Notes under the pieces: model-generated
Database searches by the model: none
What the model saw: the letters and a program-made list of their open reading frames with translations, nothing else
Told to the model about the DNA's origin: nothing
Made by a program: the position numbers and the translations under genes
Assembly: GCA_001942415.1 (NCBI GenBank)
Contig: MKJX01000182.1
Span: 1 to 61,959, forward strand
Length of the DNA: 61,959 bases
Reading direction: 5' to 3'
Origin: Pseudonocardia sp. CNS-139
GTDB lineage: Bacteria; Actinomycetota; Actinomycetes; Mycobacteriales; Pseudonocardiaceae
Part shown: positions 53,402 to 61,959 of the stretch, one piece after another
Layout of the letters: every line of letters starts with the position of its first letter
Position numbering within the stretch: position 1 is the first letter of the stretch

Positions 53402-54913
53402 CCGCCCGCAGGATCATGGGCACCGAGGTCGAGTACGGGATCTCGGTCCCCGGCGACCCACCGCCAACCCCGTCATCACCTCCACCCAGGTCGTGCTCGC
53501 CTACGCGGCGGCCGCCGACCTGCCGCGGTCGCGGCGGGCCCGCTGGGACTACGAGGTGGAGTCGCCGCTGCGCGACGCCCGCGGCTTCGACCTGTCGACG
53601 CCGGCGATGCACAGCCCGGCCGAGTCGGAGCTGGACGACCTGGGCGCGGCCAACGTCATCCTCACCAACGCGCCCGGCTCTACGTCGACCACGCGCACCC
53701 GGAGTTCTCCACGCCGGAGGTCACCACGCCGCGCGACGTCGTCGTGTGGGACAAGGCCGGCGAGCGGGTGATGGAGGAGGCGGCGATGCGGTCGGCCACC
53801 GTGCCGGGCGCGCCGCGCATCCAGCTCTACAAGAACAACGTCGACGGCAAGGGCGCGAGCTACGGCTCGCACGAGAACTACCTGATGGCCCGCTCCACCA
53901 CGTTCCCGTCGATCGTGGCCGGGCTCACGCCGTTCTTCGTCACACGGCAGGTCGTGTGCGGGGCCGGGCGGGTCGGGATCGGCGCCACCGGCGACGAGGC
54001 GGGCTACCAGCTCTCGCAGCGCAGCGACTACATCGAGGTCGAGGTCGGCCTGGAGACCACGCTCAAGCGCGGGATCATCAACACCCGCGACGAGCCGCAC
54101 GCCGACGCCGACAAGTACCGCCGCCTGCACGTCATCATCGGTGACGCCAACATGAGCGAGTACTCCACGCTGCTCAAGACGGGCACCACGGCGCTCGTGC
54201 TGGACATGATCGAGAACGGGGTGCGGTTCGACGAGCTGCGGCTGGCCGAGCCCGTGCGCTCGGTGCACCGGATCAGCCACGACCCGTCGCTCAAGCAGCT
54301 GGTCGACCTGGCCGACGGCCGCAAGATGACGGCCCTCGACGTGCAGCGGGCGTACCTGGAGAAGGCGCAGAAGCACGTCGAGAACACGATGGGCGCCGAC
54401 GTCGACGACACGACGGCCGAGGTGCTCACGCTGTGGACCGAGGTGCTCGACGACCTGGTCCGCGACCCGATGAGCACCGCCGACCGGCTCGACTGGACCG
54501 CGAAGCTGCGGCTGCTGGAGGGCTACCGCGAGCGGGACGGGCTGGCGTGGAGCTCGGGGCGGCTGGCCCTGGTCGACCTGCAGTACACCGACGTCCGGAT
54601 GGCCAAGGGCCTCTACAACCGGCTCGTCGCACGCGGGTCGATGAAGCGGCTGGTGGCCGAGGAGGACGTGGTCGCGGCGATGCACACGCCGCCGGAGGAC
54701 ACCCGGGCGTACTTCCGCGGCCGCTGCCTGGAGCGCTACCCGGCCGAGGTGGCCGCGGCGTCGTGGGACTCGGTGATCTTCGACCTGGGCCGCGAGTCGC
54801 TCGTCCGCATCCCGACGCTGGAGCCGCTGCGGGGCACCCGCCGGCACGTCGGCGAGCTGCTGGACAACGCCGCCACGGCCGAGCAGCTCGTCGAGGCGCT
54901 CACCCGCGGCTGA
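53398..54913 (+). CDS. dop: Depupylase/deamidase of Pup, Dop (two frameshifts)
   Basis: About 505 residues of the carboxylate-amine ligase fold. Dop removes Pup from substrates and, where needed, deamidates the Pup C-terminus. [11 protein letters not shown] binds ATP-magnesium; [26 protein letters not shown] and [19 protein letters not shown] identify it as Dop and not the ligase PafA. Missing bases near 53458 (DPTANPV expected) and 53679 (NGARLYVD expected) break the frame. GTG 53398 follows GTGGAGG. It heads the dop-pup-prcB-prcA operon, as in mycobacteria. Confidence 0.95.
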
Positions 54914-55027
54914 CCGACGGCGCAGCCCCGAATCGCGGGCGTGTCGCCGATCTGCTGGGTAGTGTTCAGCTACCGGACCCCGGTGCGTCGCCACGCGCTG
55001 CCGGGAAGGCGCGAAAGGGAGAAAGCC

Positions 55028-55225
55028 ATGTCCCAGGAGCAGACCAAGCGCCAGGGCGGAGGCGGCGGCGACGACGATGACGCCGTCGACGCCGCCGCGG
55101 CTGGCCAGGAACGGCGTGAGAAGCTCGGCGAGGACGTCGACACGATCCTCGACGAGATCGACGACGTCCTCGAGGAGAACGCCGAGGACTTCGTGCGGGC
55201 CTACGTCCAGAAGGGTGGCGAGTAG
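55028..55225 (+). CDS. pup: Prokaryotic ubiquitin-like protein Pup
   Basis: A 65-residue, intrinsically disordered, acidic tag that is ligated to lysines to mark proteins for the proteasome. The central helix that binds Mpa ([20 protein letters not shown]) and the C-terminal [11 protein letters not shown] are conserved. The last residue is encoded as glutamate, so no deamidation by Dop would be needed before conjugation, unlike the GGQ form of M. tuberculosis. ATG at 55028 follows GGGAGAAAG. Intact. Confidence 0.97.
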   Translation: MSQEQTKRQGGGGGDDDDAVDAAAAGQERREKLGEDVDTILDEIDDVLEENAEDFVRAYVQKGGE

Positions 55226-55232
55226 CCACCCC

Positions 55233-55296
55233 GGCAGGTCCCCGCACGACCGTCCGCACCGCCGCCCCGGACCGGGGCGGCGTCCGAGCACCTGCC
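55233..55296 (+). promoter_or_regulatory. Nested inverted repeats between pup and prcB
   Basis: An inner perfect dyad GCCGCCCCGG-A-CCGGGGCGGC (55261-55281) is flanked by outer arms GGCAGGT (55233-55239) and ACCTGCC (55290-55296). The structure fills most of the 116-base gap. It could act as a partial terminator or RNA-stabilising element that gives more pup than prcB transcript. Confidence 0.5.
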
Positions 55297-55341
55297 CGGC
55301 GTGAGCCTGCGCCCGGGACGGAGAGAGGCACGCATCTGACC

Positions 55342-56223
55342 ATGTCGTTCCCGGAGCGTCCGTCGCTGGGCACGCCTGCCGGCCTGGGCGCCTTCCTCGC
55401 GCCGGGCCAGTCGTCGTTCACCGACTTCGTCACCGCCACCGCGCCCCACCTGCTCCCCGGCCGGGTGCCGGACGGGCTGCCCCCGCGGGCCCTCGGCGCG
55501 GGCGGGGCGGCCGCCGGGCTGGACGTGCCGCACGGCACCACGATCGTCGCGCTGAAGTTCGCCGACGGCGTGCTCATCGCCGGCGACCGGCGCGCCACCA
55601 GCGGCAACGTCATCGCCCAGCGCGACATGGACAAGGTCTTCACCACCGACGCGTACTCGGCCGTCGGCATCGCGGGCACGGCCGGCGTCGCGCTGCAGAT
55701 GGTGCGGCTGTTCAGCGTCGACCTGGAGCACTACGAGAAGACCGAGGGCGTGCCGCTGTCGTTCGACGGCAAGGCCAACAAGCTCGCGGGCATGGTCCAG
55801 CAGAACCTCGGTGCGGCCCTGCAGGGCTTCGTCGTCGTCCCGCTGTTCATCGGCTACGACACCGACGCGGCCGACCCGGCCCACGCGGGCCGCATCGTCA
55901 CGTACGACCCGGTCGGCGGGCGCTACGACGAGCACCTGGGCTACCACTCGGTGGGGTCGGGCTCGGTGTACGCGCGGTCGGCGCTCAAGAAGCGCCACGA
56001 CGTCGCGGCCGACCTGCCCACCACCGTGCGCACGGCCGTCGAGGCGCTCTACGACGCGGCCGACGACGACACCGCCACCGGCGGCCCGGACGTGACCCGC
56101 CGGCTCTACCCGACCGTCATCAGCATCACCGCCGCCGACGGCGCCGTGCGCCGCCCGGACGACGAGATCGAGGCGGTCGCGCAGGCGGTCGTGGCGGCCC
56201 GCACCGAGAACCCCGGGGGATGA
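55342..56223 (+). CDS. prcB: Proteasome beta subunit
   Basis: The 293-residue catalytic subunit of the 20S proteasome. A 65-residue propeptide ends in a PHG-TTIVAL junction, so autocleavage leaves T66 as N-terminal nucleophile. Lysine and aspartate of the active site lie in [14 protein letters not shown] and [18 protein letters not shown] is the conserved loop near the C-terminal half. ATG at 55342. Intact, 43 bases before prcA. Confidence 0.97.
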   Translation: MSFPERPSLGTPAGLGAFLAPGQSSFTDFVTATAPHLLPGRVPDGLPPRALGAGGAAAGLDVPHGTTIVALKFADGVLIAGDRRATSGNVIAQRDMDKVFTTDAYSAVGIAGTAGVALQMVRLFSVDLEHYEKTEGVPLSFDGKANKLAGMVQQNLGAALQGFVVVPLFIGYDTDAADPAHAGRIVTYDPVGGRYDEHLGYHSVGSGSVYARSALKKRHDVAADLPTTVRTAVEALYDAADDDTATGGPDVTRRLYPTVISITAADGAVRRPDDEIEAVAQAVVAARTENPGG

Positions 56224-56266
56224 CGCTCCCCGTGTCCCGCCCCCCGAACCCCCAGGAGTCCCTCCC

Positions 56267-57079
56267 GTGACGATGCCGTTCTACTCGTCGGTCGACCAGC
56301 TGCTGCGCGACCGGTCCGAGCTGGCGCGCAAGGGCATCGCCCGCGGCCGCAGCGTCGTCGTGCTGACCTACACCGGCGGCATCCTGTTCGTCGCCGAGAA
56401 CCGCTCGTCGGCGCTGCACAAGGTCTCGGAGATCTACGACCGCATCGGGTTCGCCGCGGTGGGCCGCTACAACGAGTTCGACAACCTGCGCACCGGCGGC
56501 ATCCGCATCGCGGACCTGCGCGGCTACTCCTACGACCGGCGCGACGTCACGGGCCGCTGGCTGGCCAACGCCTACGCCCAGCTGCTCGGCACCACGTTCG
56601 TCGAGCAGCAGAAGCCGTACGAGGTGGAGCTGTGCCTCGCCGAGGTGGGCGCCACCCCGGAGGGCGACCAGCTCTACCGCATCACGTACGACGGCTCGAT
56701 CACCGACGAGCCGCAGTTCGTCGTGATGGGCGGCACCACCGAGCCGATCAGCGCGAAGCTGCGCGACAGCTACCGGCCCGGGCTCGACCTGGCCGCGGCG
56801 GTCGCGGTGGCCGTCGAGGGCCTGGAGACGGGTGCGGCGGCCGGCAACGGCGGCGCGCAGCAGCAGTCCCGGGTGCTGGGCGTCAGCGCGCTGGAGGTGG
56901 CCGTGCTCGACCGGGGACGCCCCGGCCGCACGTTCCGCCGGATCGCCGGTGCCGCGCTGCGCGAGCTGCTGCCCGAGGAGAACCGGCGGGTCGACGCCCC
57001 GGCCACCGGCGAGGTGGCCGGCGGGGACGACGCCCCGGCCGGCAGCGGCGCCGTGAGCGAGGACGAGCCCCCGGCCTGA
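56267..57079 (+). CDS. prcA: Proteasome alpha subunit
   Basis: The 270-residue outer-ring subunit of the 20S proteasome, which gates substrate entry and receives the GQYL tail of Mpa. It starts [21 protein letters not shown] (in part [20 protein letters not shown]), the alpha-subunit gating helix, and contains [19 protein letters not shown]. The last 35 residues are acidic and glycine-rich. GTG 56267 (ATG two codons later is possible). Last gene of the dop-pup-prcB-prcA operon. Confidence 0.97.
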   Translation: MTMPFYSSVDQLLRDRSELARKGIARGRSVVVLTYTGGILFVAENRSSALHKVSEIYDRIGFAAVGRYNEFDNLRTGGIRIADLRGYSYDRRDVTGRWLANAYAQLLGTTFVEQQKPYEVELCLAEVGATPEGDQLYRITYDGSITDEPQFVVMGGTTEPISAKLRDSYRPGLDLAAAVAVAVEGLETGAAAGNGGAQQQSRVLGVSALEVAVLDRGRPGRTFRRIAGAALRELLPEENRRVDAPATGEVAGGDDAPAGSGAVSEDEPPA

Positions 57080-57096
57080 CCCGGCCGCGCCCGGCC

Positions 57097-57133
57097 TTGA
57101 CCTGAACCGTGGTTCAGGTCGCACCCTGGGCAC
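57097..57133 (+). promoter_or_regulatory. MerR/SoxR-type promoter-operator for the VOC gene
   Basis: TTGACC (-35, 57097-57102) overlaps a perfect dyad GACCTGAACC-GT-GGTTCAGGTC (57099-57120). A weak -10 (CACCCT, 57122-57127) follows after a 19-base spacer, the overlong spacing used by MerR-family activators. The start codon at 57134 would be close to +1, so transcription is probably leaderless. Confidence 0.62.
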
Positions 57134-57508
57134 ATGGCCATCGAGCTGAACCACACCATCGTCCACAGCCACGACAAGCGCGCCGAGGCGCAGTTCGTCA
57201 CCGACGTGCTCGGGCTCCCCGCCGCGACGCCCTTCGGGCCGTTCGCGGTGGTGGAGATGGGCAACGGGGTGAGCCTGGACTTCATGGACGTGCAGGGCGA
57301 GATCGCCGTCCAGCACTACGCGTTCCTGATCTCCGAGGCGGAGTTCGACGCGGTCGCGGCGCGGCTGCGCGAGCGCGACCTGCCGACGTGGGCCGACCCC
57401 GGCCACGGCCGGCCGGGGTTCAACACCCACGACGGCGGCCGCGGCCTCTACTTCGACTCGCCGGCCGGGCACAACCTGGAAGTGATCACCAAGCCGTACG
57501 GCGGCTGA
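57134..57508 (+). CDS. VOC family protein, MerR-type regulated
   Basis: A 124-residue vicinal-oxygen-chelate protein: NHTIVHSHDKRAEAQFVTDV at the start, IAVQHYAFLISEAEFDAV in the middle and RGLYFDSPAGHNLEVITKPYGG at the end. H8 of the first repeat, the H of VQHYAF and the glutamate of NLEVIT fit a metal-binding H-H-E set. Such proteins act as dioxygenases or resistance proteins. The upstream SoxR/MerR-like operator suggests induction by a redox or drug signal. The stop TGA abuts the stop of the convergent gene. Intact. Confidence 0.87.
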   Translation: MAIELNHTIVHSHDKRAEAQFVTDVLGLPAATPFGPFAVVEMGNGVSLDFMDVQGEIAVQHYAFLISEAEFDAVAARLRERDLPTWADPGHGRPGFNTHDGGRGLYFDSPAGHNLEVITKPYGG

Positions 57509-57515
57509 TCAGCCG
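57502..57515. terminator. Palindrome made of two back-to-back stop codons
   Basis: CGGCTGATCAGCCG is a perfect 14-base palindrome whose centre TGATCA is the TGA of the VOC gene and the TGA of the PAP2/kinase gene on the other strand. As a terminator it is short; it may only mark a shared gene end. Confidence 0.35.
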
Positions 57516-59055
57516 ACGAACGGGCGGTCGCGGCCGGTCCAGTTGGCCTCGTGGCGGCGGTAGACCGGGATCGGGTCCGGCGCCACCCGGAACGTGAAGC
57601 GGCCGGCCTCCTCGACGACCTCGCCGTCGGTGGCGAGGATCCCGGGCACGGCCAGCTCGACGTCCAGCTCGCCGACCTCGCGCTGGTGGTAGACGCGGCT
57701 GTGGCCGAGCGCGCCCAGCCCGAGCGCCAGCACCGCGCGCAGCCGGGAGAACCGCACGTCCGCGCGCAGCCAGCGGACGTCGAGCAGCCCCGAGTCCAGC
57801 GACGGGCGCCAGGCCGGCACCATCCCGCGCGGGTGGTAGGGGCCGTTGCCGACGAACAGGAACCACACCGAGAGCCAGCGCCCGTCCACCTTGATCGAGA
57901 CCGGCTCGGCGTCGCGCAGCACGGTGACGAGCGCGGCCGCGAACGCGGGCCACTTGCCCCACCGCGGCTGCCACTTCTCGCGCAGCCGCACGAGGTCGGG
58001 GTAGGAGCCGAGGCTCGCCGTGTTGAGGAAGCACCGGACGCGCACGACGTCGTCCGACCCGGGGTCGGCGCCGTGGCCCGGGTGGACCTCGATGAGCCCG
58101 AGGTCGACGGCGACCGCCTCGCCCGCGCCGGTGGCGTCCACGGCCTCCTGCAGGTCGTAGACGCCGACGTCGCGGGCGAAGTGGTTGAGCGTGCCGGTCG
58201 GCACCACCACCAGCGGCAGCTTCCGCCGGCCGGCCACGGCGGCGGCCGCGGCGACCGAGCCGTCCCCGCCGGCGACGCCGACCGCCTTCACCCGGTCGGC
58301 GCGCTCGGCGACGGCCTCGTCGAGCTGCTCGTCGAGGTCCCGGTCGGGCTCGGCGCGCACGACGACGGCGTCCGGCAGCGCGGCCTCCAGGTCGTCGGCC
58401 GGGTCGTACTCGGGGTCGCCGGAGCGCTGGTTGGACACCAGGACCAGGCCCTCGCCGCCGGGCAGCTTCGGGGCGGCGTCGAGCGGGCGGGCCAGGGCCT
58501 CGTCGGTGTCGCGCACGGGCCACCAGCGCCGGGTGGCCAGCGCGATCCCGGCGCCGATGGCGGCGCCCGCGACGACGTCCGAGGCCCAGTGCACGCCGAC
58601 GTGCACCCGCGAGTACGCGACGGCGCCGGCGATCGGCGCGACGGCCAGGCCCATGCGCGGGCTCTCCAGCGCGACGGCCGTGGCGAACGCGGCGGCGGAC
58701 GCCGCGTGCCCCGACGGGAACGAGGACGACGTCGGCGGGTTGTCGATGGTCCGGTAGGCCGGCAGCTCGGCCGCCGCCGGGCGCGGCGCGGCACCAGCGG
58801 CTTGAGCACGGCGTTGGCCGTGACGCTCGCCCCGGCGATCGCGAGCACCCCGCGCAACGCGGCCTTGCGGCCCGCCCCGCGCCGGGCCGCGAGGGCCGTC
58901 GCGACGGCGAACCACAGCAGGCTGTGGTCGGCGGCCCGGGACAGCCGCTTCATGGCGCGGTCCAGCGGCGACGGCGGCAGCGCGGAGATCGCCCGGGTGA
59001 CGGCGCGGTCGGCGTCGTTCGCCTGGTGCACGGGCGGCGGGATGCGGAGGGCCAC
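57509..59055 (-). CDS. Bifunctional PAP2 phosphatase / diacylglycerol kinase family protein (frameshifted)
   Basis: About 515 residues. The N-terminal half is a PAP2 membrane phosphatase (conserved SSSFPSGHAASAAAFA and SRVHVGVHWASDVVAG, carrying the catalytic histidines; hydrophobic helices around them). The C-terminal half is a lipid-kinase domain of the DAGK/YegS type (AGGDGSVAAAA, VVPTGTLNHFARD, FLFVGNGPYHP). The fusion is known in actinobacteria and could interconvert phosphatidate-like and undecaprenyl lipids. A frame break lies near 58795 (LKPLVPR). GTG start at 59055. Confidence 0.88.
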
Positions 59056-59197
59056 GCCCCGACCCTACGGCCGGACGGCCGAGGCCACCCGGCACCACGC
59101 ACGGCGACCCACCGTGCACGCACCGCGGCTAACGCGCGCGTCCGGCCGGGCGACACACAACATGATCGATACGCCGAACGGGGGGACACCAGACGGC

Positions 59198-61903
59198 ATG
59201 GCCGAGCCGATCGTGCACCGCCTGATCATGGTCGCGACGTCGGCGTGGCGCTGGCCGCCGCACCACGAGACCTGCAACCTCCACGCGGAGACGCTCGGCC
59301 TGCTGCTCGCGCCGGACGCGCCCGGGCGGGCCTGGTTCTGCTGCGCGGAGCCCGAGCAGCGCCATCTCGGCCGGCGGGCCGCCGACGTCGCCGCGGACGC
59401 CGCGCGGGGCTCGGCCCTCGACCCGCGGACCTGGTACGAGCTCGACACCGCCCCCGCCGCCCGCCAGCGCCTCACCGAGACCTGCGCCAGACGTGCTTCG
59501 AGCTGCTGCGGGCGCCGCACGCCGTCGGCGCCACCAGCCTCGACACGTTCCGCCACCGGGTGCTGCTGGACCGCGAGCGGTTCCTCGCGGTCGTGGGCGA
59601 GGACTGGACCGCGGACCTCGAGGGCGTGCCGTTCGACGTCGGGCTCGACTTCCGGTTCCGGTGGAGCTTCCAGGAGCTGACCTGCGCCGTCAGCACGTCG
59701 ATCTGGAGCCACACGCCGTGGAGCGAGCACCACCGCCCGCCCGGCCTCACCCGCACCCATCCCAGCGCCGCGCTGTCGTGCGACACCTACGCGGCCGTGT
59801 TCGCGGCCCTCGGGGCCCGGGTGGAGGAGTGGTTCCGGGACGTCCGCGGGTTCGCCGAGCAGACCGTGCGGGTGTTCGACCGGCCCTACCGCGCGCCGGT
59901 GTTCTGGGTGGCGGTCCCGGACGCGCCGGCGGCACCGGCCCGCTGGATTACCTGGGCCTGCAGGACCGGCGCCTGCGCGAGCTCGACGTCGTGGGGCCGC
60001 TGCTGGGCGTGGCCGACCCGCGGGCCGTCGGCGTCAGCCGGGCCGTGGTCGGCGACGAGGTGCTCGTGCTGCGCCGGTTCGCCCCGGCCGGCACCGAGGA
60101 CGTCCCGCGCTACCTGCTGCTGCCCGGGCGCCCCGCGGGCCCCGGCGGGTTCGCGGCCCAGGAGGACCGGCTCCGGGAGACGGTCACGACGCTCGCGGAC
60201 CTGGAGGCGCGGGCCGCCACCGAGCTGTGGAACATCCAGAGCGACCTGGAGATCTGGGAGAACCAGCTCACCGTCTACGACTACGTCGTGGCGCGCGGCA
60301 ACGCGCTGTGGGACGGGCTGGCCGGGCACCTGCTGCAGCACCGCGGGCGGGAGCTGGACACCGTGCACCGCTCGATCGAGCTGGTGCACCAGACCATGCT
60401 GCAGGGCGTCGCGGACGCGGACGGCGTCGCGACGCTCGTCGACCGCCAGCAGTCGCGCATCCCGGAGGCCGTCAACGGGCTCACCGCCGCCTACACGCAG
60501 CGGCTGGCCGAACGGGCCGTCCCGGGCGGGCCGGGCCTGTGCGAGGCGCTCACGACCGGCGGGCCGATCGCCGAGGTCCGCGAGCGGGCCACCGTCATCG
60601 GCAACACCGCGGCGCGGGTCGCGAAGAACTACCGCGACCTCGTGCAGGGCATCTCCGACGCGTTCGACGAGCGCCGGGTCCGCGAGACCGACGCGCTGCA
60701 GCGGGCCACGTTCGGCGTCGGGCTCGTCGTGGGGTTCGTCGGCCTGGTGACGGTCGCGGACACCACGGCCGAGCTGCAGAGCAACCCGAGCGACGCCGTG
60801 ACGTGGGCGCTGCGCGCCCTGGTGTGGCTCTCCGGGCTGCTGCTGCTCGCCGGGCTCGCGCACCGCTCCTGGTGGCTGACGAAGCTCGGCGCGCTCGGCT
60901 CGCGCCGCTACCGCCGCACGTACCGGGTGGTGTGGGAGGTGCTGCGGTACTGCTCGACCGACCACATCCGCACGGTGAAGCAGCGGCTGGAGCACGCCGA
61001 GGACGTGCTGCCCACGGGCGAGCTGACCGGCCTCGAAGAGCTGAGCAAGCGGGTGGACGACGAACGCAGGCGCCAGGCCGAGCAGTGGGCGGCCTACGAC
61101 GCGAATGTCGCCCGCCGCTGGGCGAACGCGTGGGACGAGGTGAGCGGGCTGCCCGGGGATGTGCGGTTCGCGAAGGCCGAGCAGATGCCGCCCCCGCCGC
61201 CCGCGCCGCGCGGGGCGTGGCAGCGGTGGCGGCGGGCCCGTGACGAGCGGCGGGCTGCCCGCGAGGACCTCGGCCGGCTCGCGGACATGATCGAGAAGTG
61301 GTCGCTGCGGACGTTCCTGATGGCCGAGCGCCCGCTGGAGATGTGGCGCACCAACTGCCGCGCCTGACGATCCTCTACTACTGCGCGATGGACCTGCTCG
61401 GCCGCAAGGAGTTCCGCGTCGTCAGCCGGATGGACTTCTACTTCCTGCTCTCGAACGCCCACCACGGCCTCGGCTGGGACGAGGTGGAGCGGCTGCGGGC
61501 CTGGCTGGACCGGGAGATCCGGCGCCGCCGCGGCACCCCGCAGGACGAGCACCTGCCCGCGCGCGTCCCCGCCGCGGAGCTGCTCGCCGCGGTCGAGAAG
61601 CTGGACGTGCGGGCCGGGATGATCGACGCGAAGGACGAGGTGGTGGCCCGGCTGGGCGAGCCGGCACCGGTGGACCGGGAGTTCGACCCGTTCTCCGACG
61701 GGTTCGGGGCCGACCCGCACGGCACCCGGCCGGCCGACGACGTCGCCTACTCGCCGGGCCTGGACCGCTGGGTCGTGTCGAGCCGCCATGGCCGGCGTGA
61801 CCCAGGTGGCTCCGCGACCGGCGCCGTGTTCGTCCCCGGTGAGGCCCGGCGCCGCTCGTCGCCGCTGTGGCGACGCGCGGTGGAGGCGCTGGCCGGGAGG
61901 TGA
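59198..61903 (+). CDS. Large membrane protein of unknown function (about three frameshifts)
   Basis: About 900 residues in one assembled frame; not recognised. A soluble N-terminal region starts IVHRLIMVATSAWRWPPHHE. A helical central region follows (ATELWNIQSDLEIWENQLTV, RQQSRIPEAVNGLTAAYTQR). Two membrane helices come next (FGVGLVVGFVGLVTVA and ALVWLSGLLLLAGLA, near 60710-60870), then a charged C-terminal region. Indels lie near 59490, 59938 and 61352; after the last, the frame runs on as LTILYYCAMDLLGRKEFRV, so I join it, though a separate small gene from ATG 61388 is possible. ATG 59198 follows GGGGGGAC; ATG 59162 is the alternative. Confidence 0.65.
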
Positions 61904-61959
61904 CCACGGCGGGCCGCTCACGTGGGGGGAGCCGGCGGACAGGGCCCGGTCCGGGTGCA

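Overview
The window is about 62 kb of very GC-rich DNA. It encodes the Pup-proteasome system, an F420-dependent glucose-6-phosphate dehydrogenase, and two blocks that match mycobacterial gene order (Rv1822-Rv1832 and Rv2109c-Rv2125). Together these point to an actinobacterium, most likely of the Pseudonocardiaceae (for example Pseudonocardia). The genus is my inference; no 16S rRNA or tRNA gene was found. There are no transposons, CRISPR arrays or phage genes.

Layout. 0.1-8.4 kb: aldo/keto reductase, a C26 glutamine amidotransferase, RecQ helicase, a winged-helix protein and a heterodimeric ABC exporter. 8.5-9.9 kb: Fgd and a ChaB/Rho_N protein. 10-13 kb: a regulatory island with a BTAD regulator, a MEDS-HATPase anti-sigma-like protein and a MEDS-STAS protein. 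13.2-15.2 kb: a TPP enzyme of the acetolactate synthase family and an OsmC protein. 15.3-21.4 kb: the pgsA-gcvH-garA-DUF151-MerR-gcvP block, with a tandem glycine riboswitch in front of gcvP and a strong terminator after it. 21.6-36 kb: two CNNM/CBS proteins, coaA, MarR, DUF427, SIMPL, an FMN-dependent hydroxy-acid oxidase, a Ser/Thr kinase with an N-terminal membrane domain, a DUF418-like protein, an ECF sigma factor, TauE/SafE, DUF2237 and an MFS transporter. 36-57 kb: the PAC2-metH-hisE-hisG-recB-trmI-mpa block, then dop-pup-prcB-prcA. About 6.9 kb of accessory genes separate mpa from dop. 57-62 kb: a VOC protein, a PAP2/diacylglycerol-kinase fusion and a large unrecognised membrane protein.

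How genes work together. Dop, Pup, PrcB, PrcA and Mpa form the pupylation-degradation pathway; the ligase PafA is not in the window. GcvH and GcvP are two subunits of glycine cleavage, and GarA is the FHA switch of central carbon and nitrogen metabolism encoded beside them. HisE and HisG catalyse early steps of histidine synthesis.

A caution on quality. About half the genes, including ones normally intact (metH, gcvP, hisG, dop, fgd), are broken by one or more single-base indels, mostly a missing base in a short G or C run. I read these as sequencing errors, not pseudogenes. Such genes are given as one CDS spanning the break, with the approximate break position stated.
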